From Microbacterium sp. (GTDB lineage: Bacteria > Actinomycetota > Actinomycetes > Actinomycetales > Microbacteriaceae), in assembly GCA_029239635.1 (NCBI GenBank), contig JARBUN010000041.1:1-54545 (forward strand): a stretch of DNA of 54,545 nucleotides. Reading direction: 5' to 3'. The notes under the pieces were generated by a model. That model had not been told where the DNA came from, did not search any database, and worked only from the letters and a program-made list of their open reading frames with translations. Positions 16,066-24,100 of this stretch are shown here, one piece after another. The number at the start of each line of letters is the position of its first letter. Positions within the stretch are counted from its first letter, which is position 1. Both the position numbers and the translations under genes were made by a program.

Positions 16066-16560
16066 TCATCGCTCGTCGAGCGCGCGCAGGTACCGCCGCG
16101 TCATCCACGCCTGCACGGCGCGGCCGAGGGGAGCGCCCAGGCGGGTGAACCACCGGCCCGGGGCCGAGAACGCGGCGATCTCGAACACCACCTCGCCCGA
16201 GGGGAGCAGTGAGAGCGTGAAGCGTTCCTCGCCGCGCTCGGGGTGGCCGGGCAGCGTGCCGTACGCGAACCCCGCGCTCGTCGCAGTGCGCTCGGTCCAC
16301 ACGATGAGACACGGGATCCGGAAGCTCAGGATGCCGACCCCCAACCGCATCATCACGCGGTCCCCCTCGCGCAGCGGCGTGTGCGGCATCTCGACTCGCG
16401 CCCCCGCCCGGCGCTGCGCTTCTCCCGCCAGGAGGGCGTCGGCTGCTCGCGCGAACACCTCGGAGCCGCGACCGATCACGCGGCGGGCGCGCACGTGGTG
16501 GTAGCCGGGAGGCATCTCTCCGGCGGTCGCGCCGACCTCGTCGTAGGTGAGGTGGTCCAT
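16066..16560 (-). CDS. DUF1990 family protein
   Basis: 164 residues, the normal DUF1990 length. Recognisable features are an N-terminal LTYDEVGAT, then PPGYHHVRARRVIGRG, GDRVMMRLGVG, and FAYGTLPGHPERGEERF near the middle. The family has a SRPBCC-like fold and no established function. ATG 16560 follows TACCGT by six bases (leaderless). Upstream sequence is repetitive non-coding DNA. Confidence 0.85.
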   Translation of the reverse strand: MDHLTYDEVGATAGEMPPGYHHVRARRVIGRGSEVFARAADALLAGEAQRRAGARVEMPHTPLREGDRVMMRLGVGILSFRIPCLIVWTERTATSAGFAYGTLPGHPERGEERFTLSLLPSGEVVFEIAAFSAPGRWFTRLGAPLGRAVQAWMTRRYLRALDER

Positions 16561-16566
16561 GGGGCC

Positions 16567-16572
16567 ACGGTA
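16567..16572 (-). promoter_or_regulatory. -10-like TACCGT, leaderless start of DUF1990
   Basis: TACCGT on the minus strand ends six bases before ATG 16560. Confidence 0.5.
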
Positions 16573-17087
16573 GCCCGGCGGTGGGGTGGGGCGGCGGGGT
16601 TGCGGCGGCGCGGGCGCGGGGTCTCGGCTGTGGCGCAGGGGCGGTGCGGCGGGTTGCGGCGAGGTCGGCGCGGGGTCTCGGCTGTGGCGCGCGGGGTGCG
16701 GCGGTGGCCGGGGGTCCCGGCGCGGGGTCGGTGCGGTGGTGCGCGGGGGTGTGGCGGTGGCGAGGGGAGGAGATCTGGGGAGGGAGGGCGTGGGATCGCT
16801 CTCGGGTCCTCCGTTCGCCGCATTTCCTCCGCTCTGGACGGTGGCGGGATCGGCGTCGCCGCCGTGCCGGTCGGGGTGAGGGGAGGAGATCTGGGGGAGG
16901 GAGGGCGTGGGATCGCTCTCGGATCCTCCGCTCACCGCGTTTCCTCCGCTCGGCGCCGGCGCCGGCGCCGCCGCCGCCGCCGCGCCTGTTTCGCCGCCGC
17001 GCCTGTTTCGCCGCCGCGCCTGCGCGAGCCCCGGGCCCGCTCACGCCCCAGGCCCACTCAAGCACCGCCGATGTCGGAAGGGGCTGC

Positions 17088-17093
17088 GAGGAT
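17088..17093 (+). promoter_or_regulatory. -10-like GAGGAT before the GNAT gene
   Basis: GAGGAT ends six bases before ATG 17100; weak match. Confidence 0.3.
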
Positions 17094-17099
17094 GACCGC

Positions 17100-17558
17100 A
17101 TGATCGAGTTCCGCGACGCGCGACCCGCCGACGTCGACGCGATGGTCGAGGTCCAGAACGCGATCCATCGCGCCGGATTGCGACCCTCGCCGGTCGACGC
17201 GGCCCTCGTCGAGGAACGCTATTTCGACGTCGACCACACGATCTCGTGCACCGTCGCCGACCGCGATGGCGTGGTGGTGGGCTTCCAGTCGCTCAAGCGG
17301 GCCTGGCCGGGCAATCCCTACGGGGTCGAACCGGGCTGGGGCATCATCGGCACCCACATCCATCCCGACGCCGGCCGCAACGGGATCGGCCGCAGCCTGT
17401 TCGCGCGATCCCTCGCCGCCGCCGAGGCCGCGGGACTCCGGCACATCGACGCGACCATCGGCGCCGACAACGCGCCCGGGCTCGCCTACTACGCGGCGAT
17501 GGGCTTCGTGCCCTACCGCGACGGCGACGGAGCCATCCCGCACCGCTTCGACCTCTGA
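17100..17558 (+). CDS. GNAT family N-acetyltransferase
   Basis: 152 residues. The GNAT fold is complete: N-terminal MIEFRDARPADVDAMVEV, the motif A acetyl-CoA loop around residues 94-110 (HIHPDAGRNGIGRSLF), motif B ATIGADNAPGLAYYAAMGF and a C-terminal strand. It transfers an acetyl group from acetyl-CoA to an unknown amine or amino-acid substrate in the cytoplasm. It lies 49 bases upstream of the moeA start, but a separate -10-like TACGCT in the gap suggests independent transcription. Confidence 0.88.
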   Translation: MIEFRDARPADVDAMVEVQNAIHRAGLRPSPVDAALVEERYFDVDHTISCTVADRDGVVVGFQSLKRAWPGNPYGVEPGWGIIGTHIHPDAGRNGIGRSLFARSLAAAEAAGLRHIDATIGADNAPGLAYYAAMGFVPYRDGDGAIPHRFDL

Positions 17559-17566
17559 CCCCGGCC

Positions 17567-17572
17567 TACGCT
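17567..17572 (+). promoter_or_regulatory. -10-like TACGCT before the moeA leader frame
   Basis: TACGCT ends six bases before ATG 17579, implying a leaderless transcript. Confidence 0.5.
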
Positions 17573-17578
17573 GAGATC

Positions 17579-17611
17579 ATGTCCCTCACCCGCCGCGGAT
17601 CGACCGCATGA
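17579..17611 (+). CDS. Putative ten-codon leader reading frame before moeA
   Basis: ATG 17579 encodes MSLTRRGSTA and its TGA overlaps the moeA ATG (ATGA). The promoter-like TACGCT six bases upstream makes this the predicted first start of the transcript. It may be a coupled leader peptide or the remains of a gene whose body was deleted. Confidence 0.4.
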   Translation: MSLTRRGSTA

Positions 17612-18660
17612 TCGACGTCGCCGAGCACCTCGCCGCGGTCCTCGAGCGGGTCGTGCCGGTCGCCCCCGAGACGCGCGCGGTGGGATCCGCGCTCGGCCGG
17701 GTGCTGCGGCATCCTGTTCTCGCGAGAGTCGACGTCCCCGGATTCGACAGCTCCGCGATGGACGGCTTCGCGGTGCGCGAGCTCGGCGCCCTCCCTGCGA
17801 CGCTGCGGGTGGTCGCGGATCTCCCGGCGGGAACCGATCTCGATCCGAGGATGGATGCCGGCGAAGCCGCACGCATCATGACGGGCGCGCCCGTGCCGAC
17901 CGACGCCACCGCGGTGGTCCCGTTCGAAGACACCGAGCGGGGGCTCTCGGGGGGCCTCGGAGACGTCACCGTGCTCGCCGCTCCGCGCGGGCCGGGAGCC
18001 CATATCCGCCGCCGCGGCTCGGACGTGCGGGAGGGGGAGCTCGTCGTCGCGGCAGGCGTTCGGCTGACCGCCGCGCGCCTCGGTGCGATCGCGGCGGCGG
18101 GTGTCGGAACGGTGTCGGTGTCGCGCGCGCCGCGCGTGGCCGTCGTGTCGACGGGCTCGGAGTTGCAGCCCGCCGGCGAGCCGCTCCGCCGCGGGCAGAT
18201 CCCCGAGTCGAACAGCGTGCTCCTCGCCGGCCTGGCGGAGGAATCCGGAGCCGAGGTCGTGCTGCGCACGAGCGTCGGCGACGAGGGCGACGGACCGCGC
18301 GAGGCGATCGCCGCCGCCGAAGCCGCCGGAGCCGACATCGTCGTGTTCTCGGGAGGGGTGAGCGCGGGCGCCTACGAGGTCGTGAAGAACACGCTCGGCG
18401 ACCTCATGCGCTTCGACCGGGTGCGGATGCAGCCGGGAAAGCCCCAGGGGTTCGGGCGCACCCCCGCGGGCACCCTCCTGTTCGGCCTGCCCGGCAACCC
18501 CGTGAGCGCCGCGGTGTCGTTCGAGCTGTTCGTGCGACCGGCGCTCCGCGCTCTCGAGGGCGACGCCGACCTCGGCCGAGAGACGCTGCGCGTCGCGCTC
18601 GCCGCCGGACGTCGCGCCCGCCCCGAGCGCGTGCAGTACGTGCCGGTGCACCTCGACGCC
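17608..18660 (+). pseudogene. moeA: Molybdopterin molybdenumtransferase MoeA, truncated and out of frame
   Basis: MoeA inserts molybdate into adenylylated molybdopterin. About 350 residues are in register, including PGFDSSAMDGFAV, MTGAPVPTDATAVVPFED, VVSTGSEL, FSGGVSAGAYEVVK and GLPGNPVSAAVSFELFVRP, up to ERVQYVPVHLD. The C-terminal domain IV (roughly 60-70 residues, normally with a GSH-containing substrate loop) is absent. After about 18660 the frame continues to 19392 but only as an out-of-register reading of mobA. The simplest explanation is one deletion joining moeA to mobA. All earlier catalytic parts are intact, so the loss is recent or artefactual. Confidence 0.85.
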
Positions 18661-18661
18661 G

Positions 18662-19114
18662 TTCGACGCGGTGCAAGCCCGCGGCGCGAGGACGATCGTG
18701 GTCGTCGGCCCGAGACTCGACGACGACCTCGCCGTCACCTGGGTGCGCGAGGATCCGCCCTTCGGTGGTCCCGTCGCCGCTCTCATCGCCGCCCTCCCGC
18801 ACGTGGATGCCGAGGAGGTCCTCGTCCTCGCCTGCGATCTGCCGACCGCGGTTCCCGCGATCGCCGCGCTGCCCGACCCGCTCGAATCCGAGACCGACGG
18901 GGCGTGTCTCGACGACGGCCGGCGCCAGTGGCTCATCGGCCGGTACCGGTCCGCGGCGCTGCGCGCAGCGGCATCCGTTCTCCCCGACGGCGGACGGGAT
19001 GCCTCGATGCGCGCCCTCCTCGGGGCGCTCCGCATCGCACCGATCGGCGTCGAGCCGGCCCTGACGCGCGACGTCGACACGTGGGACGATCTTCGAGCAG
19101 CCCGAGGAGGAGCC
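18662..19114 (+). pseudogene. mobA: MobA-like molybdenum cofactor guanylyltransferase, N-terminus missing
   Basis: MobA attaches GMP to the molybdenum cofactor. This frame starts within the protein: ARTIVVVGPRLDDD, FGGPVAALIAAL, VLVLACDLPTAVPAI and DVDTWDDLRAARG are MobA landmarks in the normal order. The N-terminal GTP-binding loop (LAGGxSxRxG) and about 45 further residues expected before it are missing, cut at the same junction that truncates moeA. The frame has no start codon with a ribosome-binding site, and it continues without a stop into the DUF6457 segment. Confidence 0.8.
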
Positions 19115-19384
19115 ATGACCGAGTCCCGCACCCTGCCGCCCGAGGCCCTGAACGACTGGAGCGCCGCTCTCGCCGAGCGCTTCGGCCTGGCCGAGGGCGA
19201 CATCCCCGTCTCGCTGATCCTCGATCTCGCGCGCGACGTCGCGAACGGGGTCGCACGCCCGGCGGCCCCGCTGAGCGCGTTCGTCGCGGGTCTCGTCGCC
19301 GGCCGCGCGGGTGGTTCGCCCGCCGACACCGAGGCCGCGGTCGCCGCGGTCGTCGAGATGGCCCGCGGGTGGGAGAACCGCTGA
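19115..19384 (+). CDS. DUF6457 domain protein
   Basis: About 89 residues: PPEALNDWSAALAERFGL, SLILDLARDVANGVARPAAPLSAFVAGL and a C-terminal Ala-rich helix, matching DUF6457, a small helical domain linked to MobA genes. ATG 19115 has a perfect AGGAGG five bases upstream, so it can be made separately although it is in frame with the mobA remnant. Function unknown, presumably in molybdenum cofactor maturation. Confidence 0.7.
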   Translation: MTESRTLPPEALNDWSAALAERFGLAEGDIPVSLILDLARDVANGVARPAAPLSAFVAGLVAGRAGGSPADTEAAVAAVVEMARGWENR

Positions 19385-19388
19385 CCCG

Positions 19389-19784
19389 CTAGCCGCGGCC
19401 GATCACCTCGATCGCGAGGCCCCCGGATACGGCCTCCAGTCGCGCGTCGTTGGTCCAGAACGACGTGCAGCCGGCCTGCCGCGCAATCCCCAGATGAAGG
19501 GCATCGGCCGTTCGGAGGCGTCGATGGCGGGCGCGGAGCAGCGCCGCGTCAAGGTAGGCGTCCGGCTCCGCGGGCAACAGCTCGAACGCGTCGAAGGCGC
19601 TCCACATGCGCAGCTGCGCCTCTGCATCCCCGTCCCTCATCGGCTTGACGAGAGCCTCGAGGACCGCGAGGGGGCTCGTCGCGACCGGAGTCACTGCGGT
19701 GGCGAGCGCGTCACGCACCCGGTCGCCGATGGCGTCATCGCGTTCCACGGCGTAGATGACCAGGCAGCTGTCGACGTAGATCAC
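19389..19784 (-). CDS. VapC-type PIN-domain toxin
   Basis: 131 residues. The four acidic PIN residues are visible: Asp5 (IYVDSCLVIYAVE), Glu43, Asp94 (TADALHLGIA) and Asp113 (TNDARL). PIN toxins are magnesium-dependent RNases, many of which cut tRNA. GTG 19784 overlaps the antitoxin stop by four bases, standard for this module. The active site is intact. Confidence 0.92.
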   Translation of the reverse strand: MIYVDSCLVIYAVERDDAIGDRVRDALATAVTPVATSPLAVLEALVKPMRDGDAEAQLRMWSAFDAFELLPAEPDAYLDAALLRARHRRLRTADALHLGIARQAGCTSFWTNDARLEAVSGGLAIEVIGRG

Positions 19785-20032
19785 GCCCCGGCGGCCCGGT
19801 TCTCCGCGATGATCGCCTCGATCTCGTCGGCCGGCCGAGCCCGCTCGGGCGTGAGCGGGTGCTCCTGAAGCCACTTCGCGAAGGCGTTCCGCGGACGCCG
19901 AGGCGCGTCATCGACCGGCACCAGTCGCGCGACCGGCACGCCACGACGCGCGATCGTCACCTCGACCCCTGACTCGGCGTCGGCGATCAGCTTCGACAGG
20001 TTGTTCCGCGCTTCGAGGACGTTGTACATCAT
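19781..20032 (-). CDS. Phd/YefM-type antitoxin
   Basis: 83 residues. The N-terminal DNA-binding half is typical: NVLEARNNLSKLIADAESG, then VTIARRGVPVARLVPV. The C-terminal half, which would wrap the toxin, is Pro/Glu/Arg-rich. It is the first gene of the pair. ATG 20032 (or the adjacent second ATG) lies six bases after TAGTTT, so the transcript is probably leaderless. A palindrome overlapping that promoter is the likely autoregulatory operator. Confidence 0.92.
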   Translation of the reverse strand: MMYNVLEARNNLSKLIADAESGVEVTIARRGVPVARLVPVDDAPRRPRNAFAKWLQEHPLTPERARPADEIEAIIAENRAAGA

Positions 20033-20038
20033 GGCGGC

Positions 20039-20044
20039 AAACTA
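20039..20044 (-). promoter_or_regulatory. -10-like TAGTTT of the toxin-antitoxin operon
   Basis: TAGTTT on the minus strand ends six bases before ATG 20032 and overlaps the operator. Confidence 0.5.
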
Positions 20045-20061
20045 GCCAGGCATATGGCTAG
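20042..20061. promoter_or_regulatory. Toxin-antitoxin operator palindrome
   Basis: CTAGCCA (20042-20048) and TGGCTAG (20055-20061) are perfect inverted arms around GGCATA, overlapping the -10 element. This is the expected layout for Phd-type autorepression. Confidence 0.65.
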
Positions 20062-20124
20062 GTCGAGGCGTGCCGGTGCCGATTTCACCTCTCGGTCCCG
20101 TCACGTTCGCCCGAACGGCGCGCC

Positions 20125-21303
20125 TCACCGACCCACGTACTCGCCCCGCGGTCGCAGGCGCAGGGGCTGCTCGGCATACTCCGCGCCGATGTGCGCGATC
20201 CAGCCCGCGAGCCGCCCCACGACGAAGATCGTGCTCGCGGCGTCGTCGGGGAGTCGGGCTCCGGATGCCAGTGCGGCCAGCGCGAGATCGACGTTCGGCC
20301 GCAGGCGCGTGCGGTCGGCGACGACGTCGCTGAGGCGGCGCACGGCATCCATCGTCGACTCGCCGTCGGGAAGACGCGCGACGAACGAGAACAGGGCGTC
20401 GGCGCGGTCGTCGATCCCCGGATAGAGGGGGTGCCCGAAGCCCGGGATGCCGTTGCCGTCCTGCAGCGCCTCGGTCAGTGCCCGTTCGGGTTCGAGGCCC
20501 CGCCGCACGCGCGCGAACAGCCGCGCGGTCCGCGCCGCCGCCGAGATGTGCAGCGGGGAGTCGGCCGCGCCGAGCGCGGCGCTCACCGCCGCGTACCCGT
20601 CGGCCCGCGCCGACGCGGCCACGCGGGCGGCGAAGGTCGACACCGCCAGGTCGTGGTCGATGAGCAGGATCAGGGCGGCGTTGACCGCGGCGACGGTGGC
20701 GTCGTCGACGGGCGCGCGCCAGGCGCTCACGAGCGAGCGGGCGATGTCGCCTCCGGGATCGCCGCCGAGCGCGACGGGCAGGCCCGCGACGAGCGTCCAC
20801 CCGATGCGGTGCAGCGTCGCGGGAGAGGCATCGTGGCGCAGGGGATCGTCGGCGGCGAAACCGGTGAGGGCTGCGCGGAGCCGGTCCATGGCGCCCGCGT
20901 GCGGGGGGAGCGCCGCGACCATCTCGCGCGCGCTGCCGATCGCGGGGTCGGGGGCGTCCCCGCGCTCGGCTCCCCAGAGCCACTCCACGATCTCGGCGAA
21001 CGGCCGGTCGGTGAGATCGCGGGCGCGGCGGCCGCGGTAGAGCAGCTCGCCGTCTTCGATGTCGGCGATGTCGGTGTGCACGACGGCGAGCGGCATCCCG
21101 GTCGTCGGGTGCGCGGCGGGGGGTGCCGCGCGACGGCGCGCCCCGGCGAACGCTTCGACCTCGAGCGCGTCGAACGTCGAGCCGTTCGCGTCGCGCTCGC
21201 GGCGGAGCAGACCGCGCGAGACGTACGCGTACACGGTCTGCGGCTTCACGCCGAGACGAGCGGCGACCTGGGCGGCCGTGAGGCGAGGGAGGGGGGTTGC
21301 CAT
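20125..21303 (-). CDS. Citrate synthase-family protein with N-terminal HTH domain
   Basis: 392 residues. Residues 1-60 form a MerR-like DNA-binding helix-turn-helix (LTAAQVAARLGVKPQTVYAYVSRGLL). Residues 80-392 form a citrate synthase fold (YRGRRARDLTDRPFAEIVEWLW, LLIDHDLAVSTFAARVAAS, GIPGFGHPLYPGIDDRAD, AYAEQPLRLRP-like end). Such proteins may be sensors of oxaloacetate or acyl-CoA, synthases, or both. ATG 21303 places the HTH at the N-terminus. It diverges from a second synthase gene, with palindromes in the 52-base gap. Confidence 0.85.
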   Translation of the reverse strand: MATPLPRLTAAQVAARLGVKPQTVYAYVSRGLLRRERDANGSTFDALEVEAFAGARRRAAPPAAHPTTGMPLAVVHTDIADIEDGELLYRGRRARDLTDRPFAEIVEWLWGAERGDAPDPAIGSAREMVAALPPHAGAMDRLRAALTGFAADDPLRHDASPATLHRIGWTLVAGLPVALGGDPGGDIARSLVSAWRAPVDDATVAAVNAALILLIDHDLAVSTFAARVAASARADGYAAVSAALGAADSPLHISAAARTARLFARVRRGLEPERALTEALQDGNGIPGFGHPLYPGIDDRADALFSFVARLPDGESTMDAVRRLSDVVADRTRLRPNVDLALAALASGARLPDDAASTIFVVGRLAGWIAHIGAEYAEQPLRLRPRGEYVGR

Positions 21304-21304
21304 A

Positions 21305-21323
21305 TTGATCCGATCAACGTTGA
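21305..21323. promoter_or_regulatory. Overlapping palindromes between the citrate synthase genes
   Basis: TTGATC-C-GATCAA (21305-21317) and TCAACGTTGA (21314-21323) are both perfect. The second overlaps a TTGACG -35-like sequence of the plus-strand gene. This is a likely target of the HTH domain. Confidence 0.6.
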
Positions 21324-21343
21324 CGCTGTCGCCGTCATGTTCG

Positions 21344-21349
21344 CACACT
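21344..21349 (+). promoter_or_regulatory. -10-like CACACT of the 21356 gene
   Basis: Eighteen bases after TTGACG (21320-21325) and six bases before ATG 21356; leaderless. Confidence 0.45.
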
Positions 21350-21355
21350 GAGCGC

Positions 21356-22453
21356 ATGAGCGACCTGATCGATGTGCCCCGCGGACTGAACGGCGTCGTC
21401 GCCGCCGAGACCGCCATCAGCGACGTCAACGGCGAAGCCGGCTTCTACCACTACCGCGGTCGCTCGGCGACCGACCTGGCCCGTGAGCGATCGTTCGAGG
21501 ACGTCTGGCATCTGCTCGTCGTGGGAGAGCTCCCCGATGCCGACGCTGCCCGGGCTTTCGCCGCGCGCATCGAAGAGACCCGTTCCGACCCGCGGATGCC
21601 GGAACTCCTCGCCGCGGTGCCGCACCACACCGAGCAGCCCCTCGCGCGCCTCCGCGCGACGTGGACGCTCGCGGCATCCGTTCGTCGTTCGGGGGCGCTG
21701 TACGACCTCGGCGAGGAGGAGCGGCTCGACGAGGCGATCGCCTTCGCCGCGATGGCACCGGCCGTCCTCGCGGGCGGCGGCTCTGCCAGCGGCGGCGGAG
21801 TGGTCGCCGACTACCTCGAACGGGTCACGGGGACGGTGCCCGACGCGGCGCACGAGCGCGCCCTGACGGCCTACCTCATCGCGGCCATGGACCACGGCTT
21901 CAACGCCTCGACGTTCACGGCCCGGGTCGTCGCGTCGACGGGTGCCGACATGGCATCCTGTCTCACCGGTGCCGTCGGCGCGCTGTCCGGGCCGCTGCAC
22001 GGGGGAGCGCCCGCGCGGGCGCTCGACAGCCTCGATCGCGCGGGGGCCGACCCGGCGGGCTGGATCGCCGCAGAGCTCTCCGCGGGACGCCGGCTGATGG
22101 GATTCGGGCACGCGGTGTACCGGACGGCCGATCCGCGGTCCGAGCTGCTGCGCGAGGTCGCGCGCGGCCTGGGCGGAGACCGGGTCGCGCAGGCGCTGGC
22201 CTTCCAGGAGGAGGCGGAGCGGCAGTTGGCGCAGTACCGCCCCGACCGTCCCCTGCACGCGAACGTCGAGTTCTACGCCGCCGTCGTCATGGAGCAGTGC
22301 GGGATCCCGCGGCACCTGTTCACTCCGACCTTCGCGCTCGCGCGCACGGTGGGCTGGACGGCGCACGTGCTCGAGCAGGCTCGCGACCCGAAGATCATCC
22401 GGCCCTCGGCGCGGTACGTGGGGCCCCCGCCGGTGGACCGGGCGACGGTCTGA
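21356..22453 (+). CDS. Citrate synthase / 2-methylcitrate synthase family protein
   Basis: 365 residues. Citrate synthase marks are GLNGVVAAETAISDVNGEAG, YHYRGRSATDLA, DHGFNASTFTARVVAST, LSGPLHGGAP (first active-site His), LMGFGHAVYRTADPRS (second His) and RPLHANVEFYAA (Asp/Glu region). It condenses acetyl- or propionyl-CoA with oxaloacetate. No prp genes are nearby, so the substrate is open. It starts without a ribosome-binding site, probably as a leaderless mRNA, and diverges from the HTH-fused homologue. Confidence 0.9.
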   Translation: MSDLIDVPRGLNGVVAAETAISDVNGEAGFYHYRGRSATDLARERSFEDVWHLLVVGELPDADAARAFAARIEETRSDPRMPELLAAVPHHTEQPLARLRATWTLAASVRRSGALYDLGEEERLDEAIAFAAMAPAVLAGGGSASGGGVVADYLERVTGTVPDAAHERALTAYLIAAMDHGFNASTFTARVVASTGADMASCLTGAVGALSGPLHGGAPARALDSLDRAGADPAGWIAAELSAGRRLMGFGHAVYRTADPRSELLREVARGLGGDRVAQALAFQEEAERQLAQYRPDRPLHANVEFYAAVVMEQCGIPRHLFTPTFALARTVGWTAHVLEQARDPKIIRPSARYVGPPPVDRATV

Positions 22454-22606
22454 GCGGACTCATCGCGTTCTCTGGTCGAACTCCTCAGTGCACGTTGCGC
22501 GGCGGGGCCGAGTTGTTCCCGGAGTCGTCACCTCGGGGTGGGACCGTCACGTCCGGCGCGCCCGCGGGCGTCGCCGGCCACCCGACCCCCACCCCTGAGG
22601 ACGACC

Positions 22607-24100
22607 GTGAACTCCCGCCCCCGCCGCGCGCCATCCGCGCGCCTGCTCTCCGCCGCTCTCGTCGCCACCGCGACGCTCGGCACGCTCGGCTTCGGCGCCA
22701 CCGCCGCGCACGCCGCCACCGACCCCACGCTGCAGCCCGCCCTCAGCACGCAGGATCACGCGATCACCGACGTTCCGGGCCTCGTGAACGCCCGCGAGCT
22801 CGGCTCGTTCACCGGCGCGGCGGGGCAGACCGTCAACGCCTCGCGCCTGCTGCGCACGGAATCGCTCGACAAGCTCACCCCCGCCGGTGCGCAGACCCTC
22901 GCGGACACGTACCACGTCGACCTCGTCATCGACCTCCGCACCCCCGCCCAGGTCGCGGCGAAGCCCGACGTCGCGATCCCCGGAGCGCAGAACGTGAACA
23001 TCTCGATGTTCGGCAGCGACGGCAACTACAGCGACGACACCGTGATGTACCACGACCTCGCCGACAAGGGGTACGAGAGCCCGTCCTCGCCCGGCGTCAT
23101 GATCAGCGCCTACGCGCAGATCCTCCGGCTGCTCTCGACGCACACCTCGGGCACCGTACTCCTCCACTGCTCGCACGGCATGGACCGCACCGGCACCGTG
23201 ATGGACCTGCTCTATCGGATCCTCGGTGTGAGCAGCTCCGACATCCTCCATGACTACCTGCTGTCGAACACGCAGCTCGGGGTCACCTGGGCGACGCCCG
23301 ACCTGCTGCAGGGGACTTTCGAGGGCGACGTCACGAAGAAGTACGGCGGCCTCGACGCCTACATCGCGAAGACCATCGGGGTGACCACCGACGAGGCGGT
23401 CGCTCTCCGCGCGCGCTTCCTCGTCTCGAACGACGCCACCGCGTCGGCGATCCGCGTCGGGGGAGTCGACGTGCCCCTCGACGCCGCCGCCTCCGGGGGC
23501 GCGACCGTGACGGCGCCGATCGCCGGGCTCGCGGCATCCGACGTCCAGGTGACCACCTCGAACGCCGCAGCCTCCTCGGCGGTCACCGTCTCGGGCCGGA
23601 CCGCAACGATCACCATCACCGCCCAGGACGGCACGACGACGAAGACCTACACGGTCTCCGTGGCCGCCCCGGCGCTCACCCTCGACGCGGGAACCGATCT
23701 CTTGGCCGGCTCGACCGTGCATCTCCGCGGGGCGGGCTTCCCCTCCGGGGCGTCCTACGACGTCGTCGTGCACTCGACGCCGACGATCATCGGCCGCGTC
23801 ACCGCCGCGGCCGACGGTTCGATCTCCGCCGACGTCGCCCTCCCCGCCTCGCTCGCCACCGGCGCGCACACGCTGTTCCTGGCCGACCCGCAGGGCAACG
23901 CCGTCAGCGCGGAGCTGTCGATCACGGTCGGTGCGGCGACCGTCGGCACGAACGCGGCGGCCGGCCCCTCGGTCGCGACCGGCGGAACGCGGATCGCGCA
24001 GCCCACGCCGTGGCCGGGGATCGCGCTCGGTGCCCTCGGGGCGATGCTGCTGGCATCGATCGTCGTCGTGCGCGTCGCCCGGGCACGTCGGGTCCGCTGA
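22607..24100 (+). CDS. Secreted tyrosine phosphatase with C-terminal membrane anchor
   Basis: 497 residues. The signal peptide is about residues 1-36 (RLLSAALVATATLGTLGFG, cleavage near AHA). The Y_phosphatase3-type domain spans 50-290 with the catalytic loop HCSHGMDRTG (Cys188, Arg194) and the conserved RTESLDKLT start. Ser/Thr/Ala-rich Ig-like modules follow (about 300-450). The C-terminus is a single membrane helix (GIALGALGAMLLASIVVV) with a basic tail. No canonical LPXTG is visible. GTG 22607 has GAGGA upstream. It is followed without a gap by a sortase. Confidence 0.85.
   Translation: MNSRPRRAPSARLLSAALVATATLGTLGFGATAAHAATDPTLQPALSTQDHAITDVPGLVNARELGSFTGAAGQTVNASRLLRTESLDKLTPAGAQTLADTYHVDLVIDLRTPAQVAAKPDVAIPGAQNVNISMFGSDGNYSDDTVMYHDLADKGYESPSSPGVMISAYAQILRLLSTHTSGTVLLHCSHGMDRTGTVMDLLYRILGVSSSDILHDYLLSNTQLGVTWATPDLLQGTFEGDVTKKYGGLDAYIAKTIGVTTDEAVALRARFLVSNDATASAIRVGGVDVPLDAAASGGATVTAPIAGLAASDVQVTTSNAAASSAVTVSGRTATITITAQDGTTTKTYTVSVAAPALTLDAGTDLLAGSTVHLRGAGFPSGASYDVVVHSTPTIIGRVTAAADGSISADVALPASLATGAHTLFLADPQGNAVSAELSITVGAATVGTNAAAGPSVATGGTRIAQPTPWPGIALGALGAMLLASIVVVRVARARRVR

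Larger units (their letters stand above)
16561..17099. repeat. 540-base low-complexity repeat region
   Basis: Strand-asymmetric G-rich DNA contains several short repeats (GGGGTCTCGGCTGTGGCGC twice, CCTGTTTCGCCGCCGCG twice). It also holds a near-identical 73-base duplication at 16762-16834 and 16878-16951. Open frames across it are Arg/Gly/Pro-rich artefacts. No gene is supported. Confidence 0.75.

Noticed and set aside
17608..19392. A single 594-residue MoeA fusion protein
   Set aside because: After about residue 350 the frame is an out-of-register reading of mobA; the sensible protein continues in another frame.
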